64,000 nt of DNA from the NCBI GenBank assembly GCA_024529925.1, contig JAFEUB010001384.1:992001-1056000 (forward strand), read 5' to 3'. A program made the position numbers and the translations under genes. Position 1 is the stretch's first letter; the number at the start of each line of letters is the position of its first letter. The notes below the pieces were generated by a model. That model made no database searches, was not told the DNA's origin, and saw only the letters and a list, made by a program, of their open reading frames with translations. Positions 51,136-64,000 of this stretch are shown one piece after another. The DNA is from Ophthalmolycus amberensis (lineage: Eukaryota > Chordata > Actinopteri > Perciformes > Zoarcidae).

Positions 51136-51485
51136 TTGAAGGAATAGTTTGACATTTTTTGTCCTTTGGCTAAGAATGAAATTAGATACCACTCTCCCGT
51201 ATCCTTAAAAATAAGGCTACAGCCAGCAGCTGGTTAGCCTAGCTTAGCACGAAGTAGAAACAGGTAGCCTGGATCTGTCTGAAGGTTACCAGCTGACCAC
51301 CAGCACCTTTGAGAATCATTCGCTGCCTTCAGACAGACTCGGGCAAGATGTTTCACCCTTTTCCAGTCTTTGTGCTAAGCTAGGCTAAGCTAACGGATGT
51401 GAGAGTAGTAATGATCTTTCCATCTTTCCATCTTACTCTCACCCAGAAAGCAAAAAAGTGTATTTCCCAAAATGTCAAACTCTTG
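51136..51485. mobile_element. Palindromic MITE
   Basis: The two halves are inverted copies. GGAATAGTTTGACATTTT on the left faces AAAATGTCAAACTCTT on the right. TACAGCCAGCAGCTGGTTAG and TTAGCCTAGCTTAGCACGAA mirror GTGCTAAGCTAGGCTAAGCT. This matches a fold-back non-autonomous element I remember as abundant in percomorph fish. Confidence 0.75.
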
Positions 51486-51599
51486 TGGTTCAAAGTCGTT
51501 TAAACGATAGGTCTGGTGTTGTTTTAAAATGTTCTTACTGTCAACAAGCCCCATGAAAAGACCAAAACCAACAACGTACTGAGCCTACAAACAAGTATT

Positions 51600-51670
51600 G
51601 TCCGGAGCGGCTTGGTACGGCGTAGGTCACACAACCGCAATGTGCCGGTTCAATTCCAGCCTTTTGTTGC
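51600..51670 (+). repeat. tRNA-derived SINE relic
   Basis: GCGGCTTGGTACGGCGTAGG followed by a B-box GGTTCAATTCC (51647-51657) and CAGCC resembles the tRNA-like head of a fish SINE. No intact cloverleaf forms. Confidence 0.5.
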
Positions 51671-52241
51671 ATGTGAAAATAGTCTCCAACTAATTCAATT
51701 ATTTAGCCTTTTAAACAGGAAAGCATATAATCGGGCTGCTGAAGGCGGAAAGCATTGAGAGGTGGACGTACTCATATTGGTTTGGGCCGGATCATATGAT
51801 TCGTTGACAATAACATAAATACAACATTTCACCAGCTTTATCCTTTAATGCGACAGCCAACCATGGCCTTCCAGAAATGTCATACAATAATAATAATAAC
51901 AACACCTCATTCAATAGAGTGGGAGTAAGACAGACTAGAGGACTATTAATCAGGTCAATTAATATGTGATCACTGAGCAGGCTTTTATGGTTCACAGTAT
52001 ATAGCGGTGCATAATGGCTCTGGGTAACGACACAAAGGCTGCTTTGGCGTTTTAAGAGCACGATGCCAATATTGTATTGGTACTAGTGGCCAGAATTGAG
52101 TTTGATTTTCTGGGACAGGCTCACGACGGGTTTACGTTCAAACAGACCTGTTTGCATTTAGTTGTGGGAGTCAACATTAGGCTCCTGTTGTACAAGGAGA
52201 TTTACTGTATAACACAGACCATAAGCACTACCGCCGCTGGT

Positions 52242-52247
52242 TTTATT
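52242..52247 (-). terminator. lrp3: Possible polyadenylation signal of lrp3
   Basis: AATAAA on the minus strand, about 190 nt after the lrp3 stop codon. Other AATAAA hexamers lie further left, so the real 3' end may be elsewhere. Confidence 0.3.
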
Positions 52248-52437
52248 CATCTTAGCAGAACACTGCATATGCAGATCTGCATGCCCTCAAACAGACATGA
52301 GCTAATTATATATTCTACTGCACTTGCTCCATGTGGTGGGCTGAGGGACGGGTCTCACCTCTGGACCTGGTGGGGACACATTTCAAGGACACTTTAGCAG
52401 AGCAAATATTGCTCAACAGAGTATCTTCCTAAACTCT

Positions 52438-55400
52438 TCAGCGTGGCGTTGTCTCTCTCCCTGAATCTCCTCCCTCGTCGCTGAGGGTCCTGCTGAACCC
52501 GGAGAGCCTTCTCTTGCCTACACTCCTCTCATCCCTGCCTCTTATTTCCCTGCTTGGCACTTCCACGGTAAAGTGGCTGTTGCTGTCCTCTGCTTTCGAG
52601 GGCTCAGAAGGTGAAGTCACCTCGAGCCCCTGAGGGTGCGGTAGGGTTGTGGGTGTCTGGGAGCTGCTGGGAAACACAAGGGGTGAGATAGGGGACAATG
52701 GCCCCAAGGGGGAGTAGCGTCTCAAGGAAACACCCTTTAGGTTTACAGCAAGCTCCAGGACCAGTTTCCTAGATGCCCTGATGGGGCATGGGGGTACATA
52801 GGCTTCCTGGGGAGTGGGAGGGGGTCCGCTATGTTCTGAAGAGTCACTCTGAACAGGGGTGGGGGGCTCAGACTGTGTCGCCCTACTGTGTTCCCTGCTG
52901 ACGGGCGACAGTTCCTCCTCCTCTGGGCTGTCCATTGACTGAGAGGAGAGCGGTGATGCAGGGCTCTCTGGCGTGCAGGACTGCGGGTCCATGGAGGCTG
53001 AGCAGCAGTAGCCCGGCATGCCCACCAAATCAACCTCATCCCGGCGCCTAGCTCCGGACCTGGCCCTGGCCCGGGGCCCCTGCACACCCACAGTTCGGTA
53101 GCTGTGGAGCCCCAGTGCGATCTGCGCAGGTCCGGGGGAGTCGAGCAGGGGGGCGTGGCCTCTGGTCCGCCCTGCACCGTGGAACAGGCGACTCCACAGA
53201 TGCCCGAGGCGGCGACGCGAGGAGGAGGAGGAGGAGGAGGAGGTGGAGCGCCGTGTCGAGTGACGTCTGATCTGCCTGCGCATCGCCAGCCGCAGGTTCT
53301 GTAACACGGAGGCCTGGAGGAGAGGAAGATCCAGAGAAACTATAACTCTCACAAGATATAACATGTCCATTAACCATCTTTAGATGTGCTGGTACGCGGA
53401 TATTGTTTCCTTATTATCCAGTGCTTATGCTAAGCTAAGCAAATTTCAGTAATTGCTGAAACATAAATTAAATTCAAAAAGAGATACCACACCGGTATGC
53501 GCAACAATTCAGGAAAATAGTTCCCAGAGTGAATCACTGTGTGTGTGAACGCGCTACCTGAGTGGGGTTGTACACTGGGAAATCCTCCACCGGAGGGATG
53601 AGACCCTGGGCGATTAACTGACCATACGAAGGGGGGGCCTCCCTCTGGACAAACTCTGCCTCCATGCGAGTCATCTGAGTCTCAAAGGCTCTGCAAGGGA
53701 GAGAGGGGGAGGAAGGAGGAGAAAGTATTGAAGTGATGAAGACAGAGTGAGCGAGTTTAAGGTGATTAGGAAAACAACTTAAGGAACCTTGTCAGTAGTA
53801 TGCTCAGCAAAGTCTGTGCCATCCATCAACCACAATAATATGCTACAACAAACTGTGGGACAATATGCTTTTGGACCCACGTATAGGAGGAGACTAGATA
53901 TATTCAGAAACAAAGCATTGAATAAATGAAATGGAGGATGAAAAACAAGTACATGACTTGCAAAAGCAGTGTAAGGAGGGCGACCGGTGATAAACGCTGC
54001 TTATAGAAATAGACTGAGTTGCCGTGTCCCCACCTGTACTCTCTGCTCCTGAGGGAGTGGAGCTTGAGGGCACAGCCGAGGGCAATGACCAGCAGGAGAC
54101 TGCAGACCAGACTGCCGATCAGGGCGGCCGTGATCACTTTCCTGGGCACCGCTGCCAAGCAGCCCCTCTCGTCGCTCCCGTCCAAGCAGTCCTCCTGGCC
54201 GTCACAGCGCCACGTCTCAAAGATGCACAGGTTCGTCCCGCAGTGGAAGTTTCCGGGTTGGCAGTCGTAGCAGTTCTTCTCGTCCGAGCCATCCGGGCAC
54301 CTCTTCTGGTTGTTGCAGCGCTCGGCGGCTGGGTAGCACACGCCAGCGGCCCCCTCGCAGGGGAAATCCCCGTCTGGGCACGTCGGGCAGGCCTCCTCGT
54401 CGCGGCCGGATGGGCAGTGCCAGTAGCCGTCGCAGCGCTGGCGCTCAGAGTAGCAGCCCTGATCGCTGCCACAGGGACGCTCGCCGGGGAAACAGTAACC
54501 TTTGACCTGGGAGGGCAGAGGAGAAACGTGTCACTGTCTAGACACAGGGAGCGCTTGATTGATTGTGGTCTCTGCAACAACAGAACAGCGGCACTCTTCT
54601 TTCAAACACACAAATAAGAAAAGGGGGAGAAATGGTGAAAGGAACCCAAAAGCAGACGTTTGAAACATATAAGAAAGCTTAAAGAAGGAGGTTTAAACTG
54701 CAAATTGTGAGAGATGGAGATGAATGAATGGTTCACATCTGGAAACAGTGGAACTCGTTTTCAGTTTGCAGTACCTGGTATGTGGCGTTGAAGCCATGCC
54801 CCGGGCTGTGAGGCTGGGCCATGTACAGAACACTCATCTGTCCCCGACTGGACTCGAGCAGCGCCGGGCGCCTGTTGTTATGATACGACAGCACCTGTAA
54901 GAGGTGCTCTGCACGCTGCAGCAGGCCATCGTAGACATGCAGCGAGTCCCCGGGCCCCAGCTGCAGGTCCAGCTGCAGCACGATGGGCTTGGGGTCCTGG
55001 GTGTCCAGCGACCACGAGCACCTCAGCTCCGCCACAGCGCTCCTGTTGGCCCGGAAGTAATCTGGGGAAGCGAAGGAGCCGTAGAAGTTGCCCAGGCGTT
55101 TGCCGCAGGCGGTGTCGGGGCAACCCAGCTCGTCTGTGCCGTCAGCACAGTCCCGCGCTCCGTTGCAGCGCAGGGTGGCCGGCAGGCAGCGGGTGGACTG
55201 GGCCTCGGTGCACGCAAGGGAGCCGAGGGGGCAGAGGCCGGGACGGGCCTCGGTGGGAGGGGGGGAGCAGCTGCGTTCGTCCGTGGCGTCGCCGCACTCG
55301 TCCTGACCGTTGCACTTCCAGGAGCGAGGAAGACACTTCCCATTCCCACACAGGAATTCGTCCGACTGACAGCTGCTCTGACCCAGGTGACCTACAGAGA

Positions 55401-57884
55401 GAATACGTTGGCAGATTGCAACACCAGCGGTTAACGCTCTGCAGATCCTCCCACATTGCATAAAGAAATGCACTTCCTTATTACTGCCTAATGGGTTTAG
55501 TTTACTCCCCACTTGTTCATGTTAATACTCTCTGTCTGAGTTAATAATATTCCTGATCCAGTGTCTCAGGCCTCAGTTGTAATCTGCAGGGCCGCACAAA
55601 AAGAGACTATTATTCCTGAAAACATGCAGACCAGTGACAGCATGCATTTTTCACAATTTCATATAGTAAAGCAAAAAAAATAAAATGTATATAATAATAG
55701 AGTAAAGGTGGGATAGGCTTATAGTATTGCTTCGCCCCAAGGCCACAGCATGGACCTGGAAGTCAGCTCATAGTGGCCCAAAACTGACACACATATTGTC
55801 ACATTCCGACAAAAGAGTTGAGCAAGCAGCCTCGGTAGAGACAACACTGTCGAGTGACACTGTAACACATTTCTATGCAACATAACAGGAATATAACTAC
55901 GGCTATGATGAGACACAGGGACTGAGAGGGCATTGCAATTTAGTAAGTGTACTAAATGACTGCATGTAGAAATGAAAATATGGCATTTGAATCCATCACA
56001 TTTAAAGCTCTTGTCATTTTGCTTCATCTTTACAGAGGATTTCCGTATTTATATTTGAAATCACATTATTTTTCCAGTTTACCTCTGATGTAGGAGAGAC
56101 GAAAGCCCTGGGCCTGCCCGGAGCTGTTGGCCTTAGAGTGGAAATAGAGCCAAACACGCCCCCTGGTGGAGATGAAGGGCGGAGGCAGCATGGAGCCACA
56201 CAGCCTGGATTCCCCGTTCCTGGTGGGTGTCAGCAGGAGCCAGTCTCCCAAACAACTCCCCGACTCCGTCACGTCAAAATTACGGAAACTAGAAGCAGAG
56301 GATTGGGGGTATCAGGCGCTTCCTCCCCAACAAATGCCATGCGCAGACTGTCTGTGTGAGGGGCTCTACCTGATGGTAATGACCTCTCCCTGGCCTCCCT
56401 GGATATGCCAGCTGCAGTTGACTCTGGGGGGGTAGTTTAAAGGCCACGAGGGGCTGTAGATGACCCCCCTCCGCTCTGTGTGGACCTCCACCCGCTCACT
56501 GCAGCCTGCTGGGTGGCAAAGAAACAGAGGAGGATGGGAACACACGCATATTAATGAGGTCGGGTCCTACAAGCCTTTTGTGGATGTTTGTGTGTCATCA
56601 CCAAAACACGGACCTGGAAGAAGTGTTTGTTATTTCACACTGTTAGGTCTTTATGAATGATATAATATATAAGAATACAGTATAATGCCGTGAAAAGATC
56701 AAAACTGACAATGCGTTAGTCCATCTCTCAATACTGTTGCACCCAAGCTTATTTGTTCCCACTGAAGTTGTACATCGTTGAAAACTACTCACAAATATAT
56801 AGTTTCATTTTTTGAAGAGGCGAAATGATTTACTTAAACAGATTGCCGCTGTAGATTTGGCCAATGTTACTGAAACAAGAGTAAATAGTGTGTTCATTGG
56901 GGGACTATTTTCCGGTGTGGATTAATATACGATATATCAGGCTTTGTGGTAGCTACACAGGTTTTGGTCTCTTCAAGGGATTTGTTGACAACGAGAGAAC
57001 TCCACAACATCACCAGACTTTGCACACATACTGTATCTGTAAACCCGAGACCTTTCTCTTAACGGCGCCTTTTACGCAACCACAAGGCATCCGTATCATC
57101 TTGAACCCTGAAGAGGGAAACTGCATCAACCTCTCACAAGAGAGATATGGTCTATTCCTTTATTCATGATGAACTAAGGATTCTGCACGCTCAGCAGGAT
57201 CCACCCTGCTACTGCAAGAATACACTCACATATTACTTCCTTCCTTTCAACTCATGACCTTAGCATACCAGTAGCAGGAACGGTAACGCTTCCGCCACAC
57301 TGCTGCTGAGTTCTACTAAAACGCATACGGTTTTTATTTGATTCCCCTATTTTGTCTCGGATCAAAGCTGTAAAAAACGATTCCTTAAAAAAAACAATTG
57401 ACCTTAGTGCCTCTGTGTGGAGCTCTGTGCTGATCACCACATGGGGCCTAAAGCAGAAGCAGCAGCAGTCCAACCGGCAGCGTCGCCCGCTGCCATCGAA
57501 CCATCGCTCCAGGGACCAACGGTGAGCTGGCCAAGAGGAGCACCGGGAATAACGGTCCGACCTCTTTGGAGTGCACGCCATGGGTCCTCTTTGTTCTCTA
57601 ATGAGTAAAAGGTGTCAGGTTTGTCTCACAGGACATCTTGATGTCGAGGACAGGGATGCATTAATAAGGGAAATCGTGACGTAAATATTGAATCATTTGG
57701 TTTTAAATCATCTCTTTACTGCTTAATGCCACCGCAGGAATGACAGGCGTGCAGGAGGAGGCTGTCTAACAAGCCTCTTAATTAACCAGAACCACAAAGA
57801 CAGAACATTAGCTTTAACGATGATGATCCAACATCCACACACAGCAGAGAGTCTGCCCACCTCTGCTGAATATGTCTGTGTGTG

Positions 57885-57915
<31 letters not shown>

Positions 57916-59268
57916 TTTCAGGCTTTCTTGATGAGTCAGTTAAGTCAGCAGAGGGAAACAAAGAGGGGTGGGGATCATTTAGAGCTCAGTGATGGATCTC
58001 CACTACCCAGACACGGCTACCGAAGCACGCACACACACACACACACACTGGACCAAGCAGTCTGGCAGTAGAGCTGCACAATGTTGCTGTCTGATGGTAT
58101 TTTTTTTATTATTACAGCAGATGCCTTACATTTGATTTTCTATGATCAACTACAAATGTAATGACCATTCTGTACGAGTGCTACTGCAGTTCCCCTCTGC
58201 TTCCAAATTCAAGGGTTGCCCAAAACAAATCGTCATCGTTATGTGTAGCATCAGAAGCTAAATAGGATTTGAGTTGGTTGGGCTACTGTCTGTACTTTCT
58301 GCCAAACCTATGCATAAATGCTGGTCCGTCAACAGTTTCAAATCAGATCACAGCAACAGTTACTGTGAAGAAAAAGAAACAGCAGTTTCTCTACTCATAG
58401 CAGCCTCAAAGGACCAGCATGCTCTGCGGCTACGAGACAGCAGTAGTTGAGTTTCTGAATACGGGGTGCGATTCTGGCTTTTCTCTTAACTGAAGACTGC
58501 TCTTTGCTCCTATGATGTGCTGTTTATTCTTCTGGTATGTTCAACCTGATGCAATAAACTCAGCTATAATTAAAGTAAATCCAACAACAGACGAATGATA
58601 CTCTGTTGTACTGCATATGTATATTGTATCAGTCAGCGGTGGAAGTATTCAGACCTTTTACATCAGTAAAAATACTAATTTAACAACAAAATAATCCATT
58701 ACATGTAAAAGTCATGCATGCAAAACTTTAAGTAACAGTACAGAAGTAATATCAGCAGAATGTACCTGAAATATCAAAAGTAAAAGCACTCATGCAGAAC
58801 ATGTGAGCGATATATCATAATAAATTACATTATTTAGATTATGTTACACGTTTTCATCGTGTCTTTTTAGGTAAAATACGAAATTTAAAAGGCAACTAGT
58901 AAATATAGCTGTTGCAAATAAATGGAGTGTAATACAAAATAACATAAACCAGAAAAGTACTGTACAAGAGCCTCAAAATAGTACTAGTAGTAGAGTACAT
59001 TGAGTTCCACCACTGACAACAGTACGGAGCACCTGAGGCACGAACAGGTGGATTAAGTTTTGCGTTTAGAGTTCATGTTGCTGTGATGCAAAATCAATCC
59101 CTTCAAATGTTCCAGCCGTGTTTTTGTTTGCACAAACAAAATGTCTGAAAGTGTGTCTGAAAACAAAAAAGTGAAACTAAGAGATACTGGCTTCACTAAC
59201 ATAAACATAAGGTTTTTCTGCTTCCTCAGCTATAAAGCTTCACAACTGGAGAGAGAGAGAGAGAGGCT

Positions 59269-59329
<61 letters not shown>

Positions 59330-60000
59330 TCTTTTCAAAGCCCCCAACACTCATCCCACCGTCAGCCTTCATCCTTTATTTTCATGCCAAATAAAGTACA
59401 GGATATGATAACAGGAAGGGGGGGGGCGGGGGTGTCTGCAGAGAAGCAGTGATGTAATGCCGATAGCAGCATCACATTTGTGAAAGAGCATCCATGTTTC
59501 CACGCAAACCCTGATCGTTTACCCACCACAGATCAATACCCGCAGAGGACGATATCCTCGTATTCTACCTCCATCCGATCACAACAATGAAAACACTGTT
59601 GTCTTCATCCATCACATCACTCTTTAGCGGAGTGACACAGGAGGGAGCAGCGAGCACAATAACATCCACTCCTGTCCGGGTGTGGACACCAGGTTTAATG
59701 AGAGTGCTCTGCTGTGGTAGTCAGTGATATACAACGTTAGTGATGTTAGAAGCGTTTTAAACTATAAGAGCTTCAATGGTGATAAGAACCACCAACATAC
59801 ACTAAATCCACTCACTCAGATTCCTTGGTGATTTGAATGTCTGGCACACAACCATACAGCACTGGTAAATAAACACAATGTGTGCACAGATTTCCATTTC
59901 AAACATTACAGCCCTGTAGATGCATTGTTGTTTGCTCACCTGCACGGAGCAGAGCGGAGCGGAACCACAGCAGTCCGAGCAGCAGCTCCGTCAGTCCCAT
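52438..60000 (-). CDS. lrp3: LDL-receptor-related protein 3 (complete, 833 aa)
   Basis: Coding exons: 60000-59940, 56505-56370, 56288-56083, 55391-54775, 54506-54034, 53690-53558, 53313-52438; total 2502 nt, all GT-AG. Domains: signal peptide 1-20 (MGLTELLLGLLWFRSALL); CUB about 22-134; LDL-receptor class A repeats at about 141-177 and 189-227, each ending in the calcium-binding C-x-D-x-x-DE form; second CUB about 231-342; three more LDLa at 345-380, 383-419 and 422-456; transmembrane helix about 464-487; long cytoplasmic tail. The tail has a PPSY motif in SYGQLIAQGLIPPVEDFPVY and an eight-Ser run near 567-574. It is a type I membrane receptor of poorly known ligand. Remembered human LRP3 (770 aa) matches strongly up to the juxtamembrane tail; the distal tail diverges and is longer. 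Intron 1 is 3.4 kb. Confidence 0.95.
58634..59015. mobile_element. hAT-like MITE, 382 bp, in lrp3 intron 1
   Basis: The left end is CAGCGGTGGAAGTATTCAG; the right end, read inverted, is CAGTGGTGGAACTCAATGT. The interior (TGTAAAAGTCATGCATGC, AAAGTACTGTACAAGAGCC) resembles a widespread fish element. The 8-bp flanks share only their last four bases (CAGT), so the target duplication has decayed or is absent. Confidence 0.7.
59270..59328. repeat. TG microsatellite
   Basis: (TG)n of nearly 60 bp after a short (GA)n, in lrp3 intron 1. Confidence 0.95.
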
Positions 60001-62250
<2,250 letters not shown>

Positions 62251-62270
62251 ACCACATGATATTTCAACAA

Positions 62271-62276
62271 TTTATT
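62271..62276 (-). terminator. dnaja2: Possible polyadenylation signal of dnaja2
   Basis: AATAAA on the minus strand about 900 nt after the stop codon. Nearer AATAAA-like hexamers, for example near 63045, could be used instead. Confidence 0.35.
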
Positions 62277-63173
62277 CAACAACTTTATAGACATTTTCTT
62301 AAGACGTGTGCTGCTTTATTTGATGTTTCATAAGTGCAGGAACCAAAGCCTTTTTACATGCACATGGTCTCGGCACAGATACAGGCTCTAAGATTTTCAT
62401 CTTCACTTGTCATTTATTTTTTAAAAATCACACAGCTTTGAACACAGCAGCTGATGAAGCTTGCCAACAACCAGTCCAATGATATACACAATAACCAATT
62501 TTTCTGTTTTATTTAAAATATAAAGCAAGGAAAAAAAAAACAAGTAAAAACCTACAAAGAAAATAAAGCTGTAAAAATCAGAAACAATTCCTACGAGTCC
62601 GAGGATCTGCACGTCACATTGCCCAGCTGCTTTGTCTGTGTATGCACATTGGTTAGTTCTTAAATTAATTTTTGTAAATACTATGAAAACAAAATGCAAG
62701 TCACACACTCAGCAAACAAGAAACATTCCTTTCTTCGACTTATCTGGAGTTCCCACTTGGGGAGGGGAGGGGGGGTGACGGAGGAGTTGAGGGGGGAGTT
62801 GAGTTCACCTTGAACACCAGATCAGAGTCCTACATGGCGTTCACCGGGGTAACCATTTGTTTAGATACATCTTAAATACATTATATGACTTCTACCTGAA
62901 GTTGCAGTTTAAAGTGTCTAAATCTGTTTCAGGTGCAGTGTAATAAGTCTCTGGCTGCCCCAGTGAGAGTTCTTCAGACAAAGATCAAAATAATCCCAGC
63001 ACACAATAACATTAACCAACAACTCCAGGAGCCATAATTCAATATGTTTATTTGATCCGTGTCTGAAGAACTACCGAGCCTCTTCAGTCTGACCTACCTC
63101 CTTGTTTACTTTGCAACTCTTGCATTTTCTCCCCAAGTAGAACGTGTGTGTGTGTGTGTGGGTGTGAGAGAGA

Positions 63174-63795
63174 CTACTGGTGGGCACACTGAACCCCCGG
63201 CCCGTGGTGGCCGCCCTCTTCGTCGGAGCTGTCGTTGTAGGCCTCTCTGCGGCTACCCGACGTCGAGCTCTGGCTGACGTCATAGTCCTGCAGGTCGACC
63301 TCCTCCGTGTCCGCCGTGATGATGGGCGGCTCCGACCGTGAGGGAAGCATGTCCTCCAGCTCCTACACGAGGAAAACAATCATCGTGATGCAGCTGTAAC
63401 GGGGCCAGTAAGTCTTCAGTGTTTTCTAACAGCGGTGTCAAATGCAGTGATATCAAATTAACCATGTTCTGTTTACTATCACAGACGACTAAGAAAGCAA
63501 GAAAATATCATTTAGAAGCCGAAACCACTAACATTTTGCCATTTTGCTTAAAACCGACACTTAAATGATTAAAAATAGTCTGTTCTGAATGTTTAAATAT
63601 TCACTGCAATGAATCAGAGAATGAAGACGACGATAGACATTTAAGTAAAAGGAGTAACGTGTCAAACCACAAGTTTCTCAGGGCTGATCCAGTTGTTGTT
63701 GGGGAACTGGACATCGAACTTGACGTACAGATCTCCCTTCTCAAAGGGGTTTCGGTACTGTGGCATGCCCTCTCCTCGCACCACCCTGACTGAGC
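63174..63795 (-). CDS. dnaja2: DnaJ homolog subfamily A member 2, last two coding exons (gene runs off the right edge)
   Basis: The penultimate exon (63795 to about 63668) reads SVRVVRGEGMPQYRNPFEKG..., part of the C-terminal substrate-binding beta-domain (CTD-II), ending NNWISPEKL(V). The last exon (63362-63174) reads ELEDMLPSRSEPPI... through REAYNDSSDEEGG to HHGPGVQCAHQ and a TAG stop. DNAJA2 is a cytosolic type I J-domain co-chaperone of HSP70; the terminal CAHQ is the CaaX box for farnesylation. Remembered human DNAJA2 ends ...SSHHGPGVQCAHQ, so the identification is firm. The penultimate donor is ambiguous: cutting after GTG at 63668 (donor GTTTGA) keeps one extra Val compared with cutting at 63671. 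The J domain and zinc-finger exons lie right of the window. Confidence 0.94.
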
Positions 63796-64000
63796 CTGGA
63801 AAAGACAGCATGTTGTAAACCACGGTTCATTCACAACGGGCTGTTATGAAATGCCACAGTCCACAGATGCAGCAAACTATATTACAGCCGATTCCACATC
63901 CGATTCCAGGTGTGTAGTCCTACGTGTACAGGCATACAAGTGGACAACAGAAGCCTATGACTGCAAGCGTTCGACACCCTCCATCGCTTCGGGGGAGAAG

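Larger units (their letters stand above)
56506..59939 (-). other. lrp3: lrp3 intron 1 (3.4 kb)
   Basis: It holds TG microsatellites at 57874-57911 and 59270-59328 (the latter next to a GA run at 59252-59266), a CA run near 58030 and a hAT-like MITE at 58634. No additional exon was recognised. Confidence 0.6.

Noticed and set aside
51600..51670. Possible third tRNA gene
   Set aside because: Only the B-box is convincing; no cloverleaf can be drawn.
54024..55434. Long plus-strand frames of 197 and 176 codons
   Set aside because: They are antisense shadows of the G+C-rich lrp3 LDLa and CUB exons.
56066..56272. Open frame continuing lrp3 exon 3 into the intron as SYIRGKLEK
   Set aside because: The intron start happens to read like the family sequence GKLGQ, but a stop follows at once and exon 4 supplies GHLGQSSC in the right phase.

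Overview
The window is vertebrate nuclear DNA, almost certainly from a ray-finned (teleost) fish. It holds split genes with canonical GT-AG introns, fish-type LINEs, many short terminal-inverted-repeat elements and long TG/CA/TA microsatellites. I cannot name the species. All coordinates come from reading exons by eye against remembered protein families; no search was run.

Layout. 1-4634: the 5' end of rhpn2 (rhophilin-2) on the minus strand, two coding exons, continuing off the left edge. 4635-28250: a gene-free, transposon-rich block. It holds several TIR elements, a truncated copy and a near-complete copy of one L2-type LINE family, a gypsy integrase relic, an LTR/gag element nested in the full-length LINE, a hAT-type element with a perfect 8-bp target duplication, and a Rex1-like LINE ending 169 bp upstream of the next start codon. 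28412-46216: slc7a10 (Asc-1 amino-acid transporter), plus strand, 11 coding exons, complete at 498 aa. 46217-52437: a tail-to-tail intergenic region with two more TIR elements and a long TA microsatellite. 52438-60000: lrp3 (LDL-receptor-related protein 3), minus strand, seven coding exons, complete at 833 aa. 61340-61412: a tRNA-Thr(AGU) gene, minus strand. 62250-64000: the last two coding exons of dnaja2, minus strand, continuing off the right edge.

The four protein genes do not form an operon-like unit. From memory, RHPN2, LRP3 and SLC7A10 are also neighbours on human 19q13.11, with LRP3 and SLC7A10 convergent, so this looks like an ancient syntenic block. The slc7a10/lrp3 pair appears inverted relative to rhpn2, without the intervening human genes, and dnaja2 is joined on one side. 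I found no convincing new gene system. The most unusual structure is the nested LINE/LTR chimera at 13278-18626. It contains 620-bp direct repeats differing at one base, a 21-bp array that is open on both strands, and an insertion point that splits a 192-bp tandem duplication.
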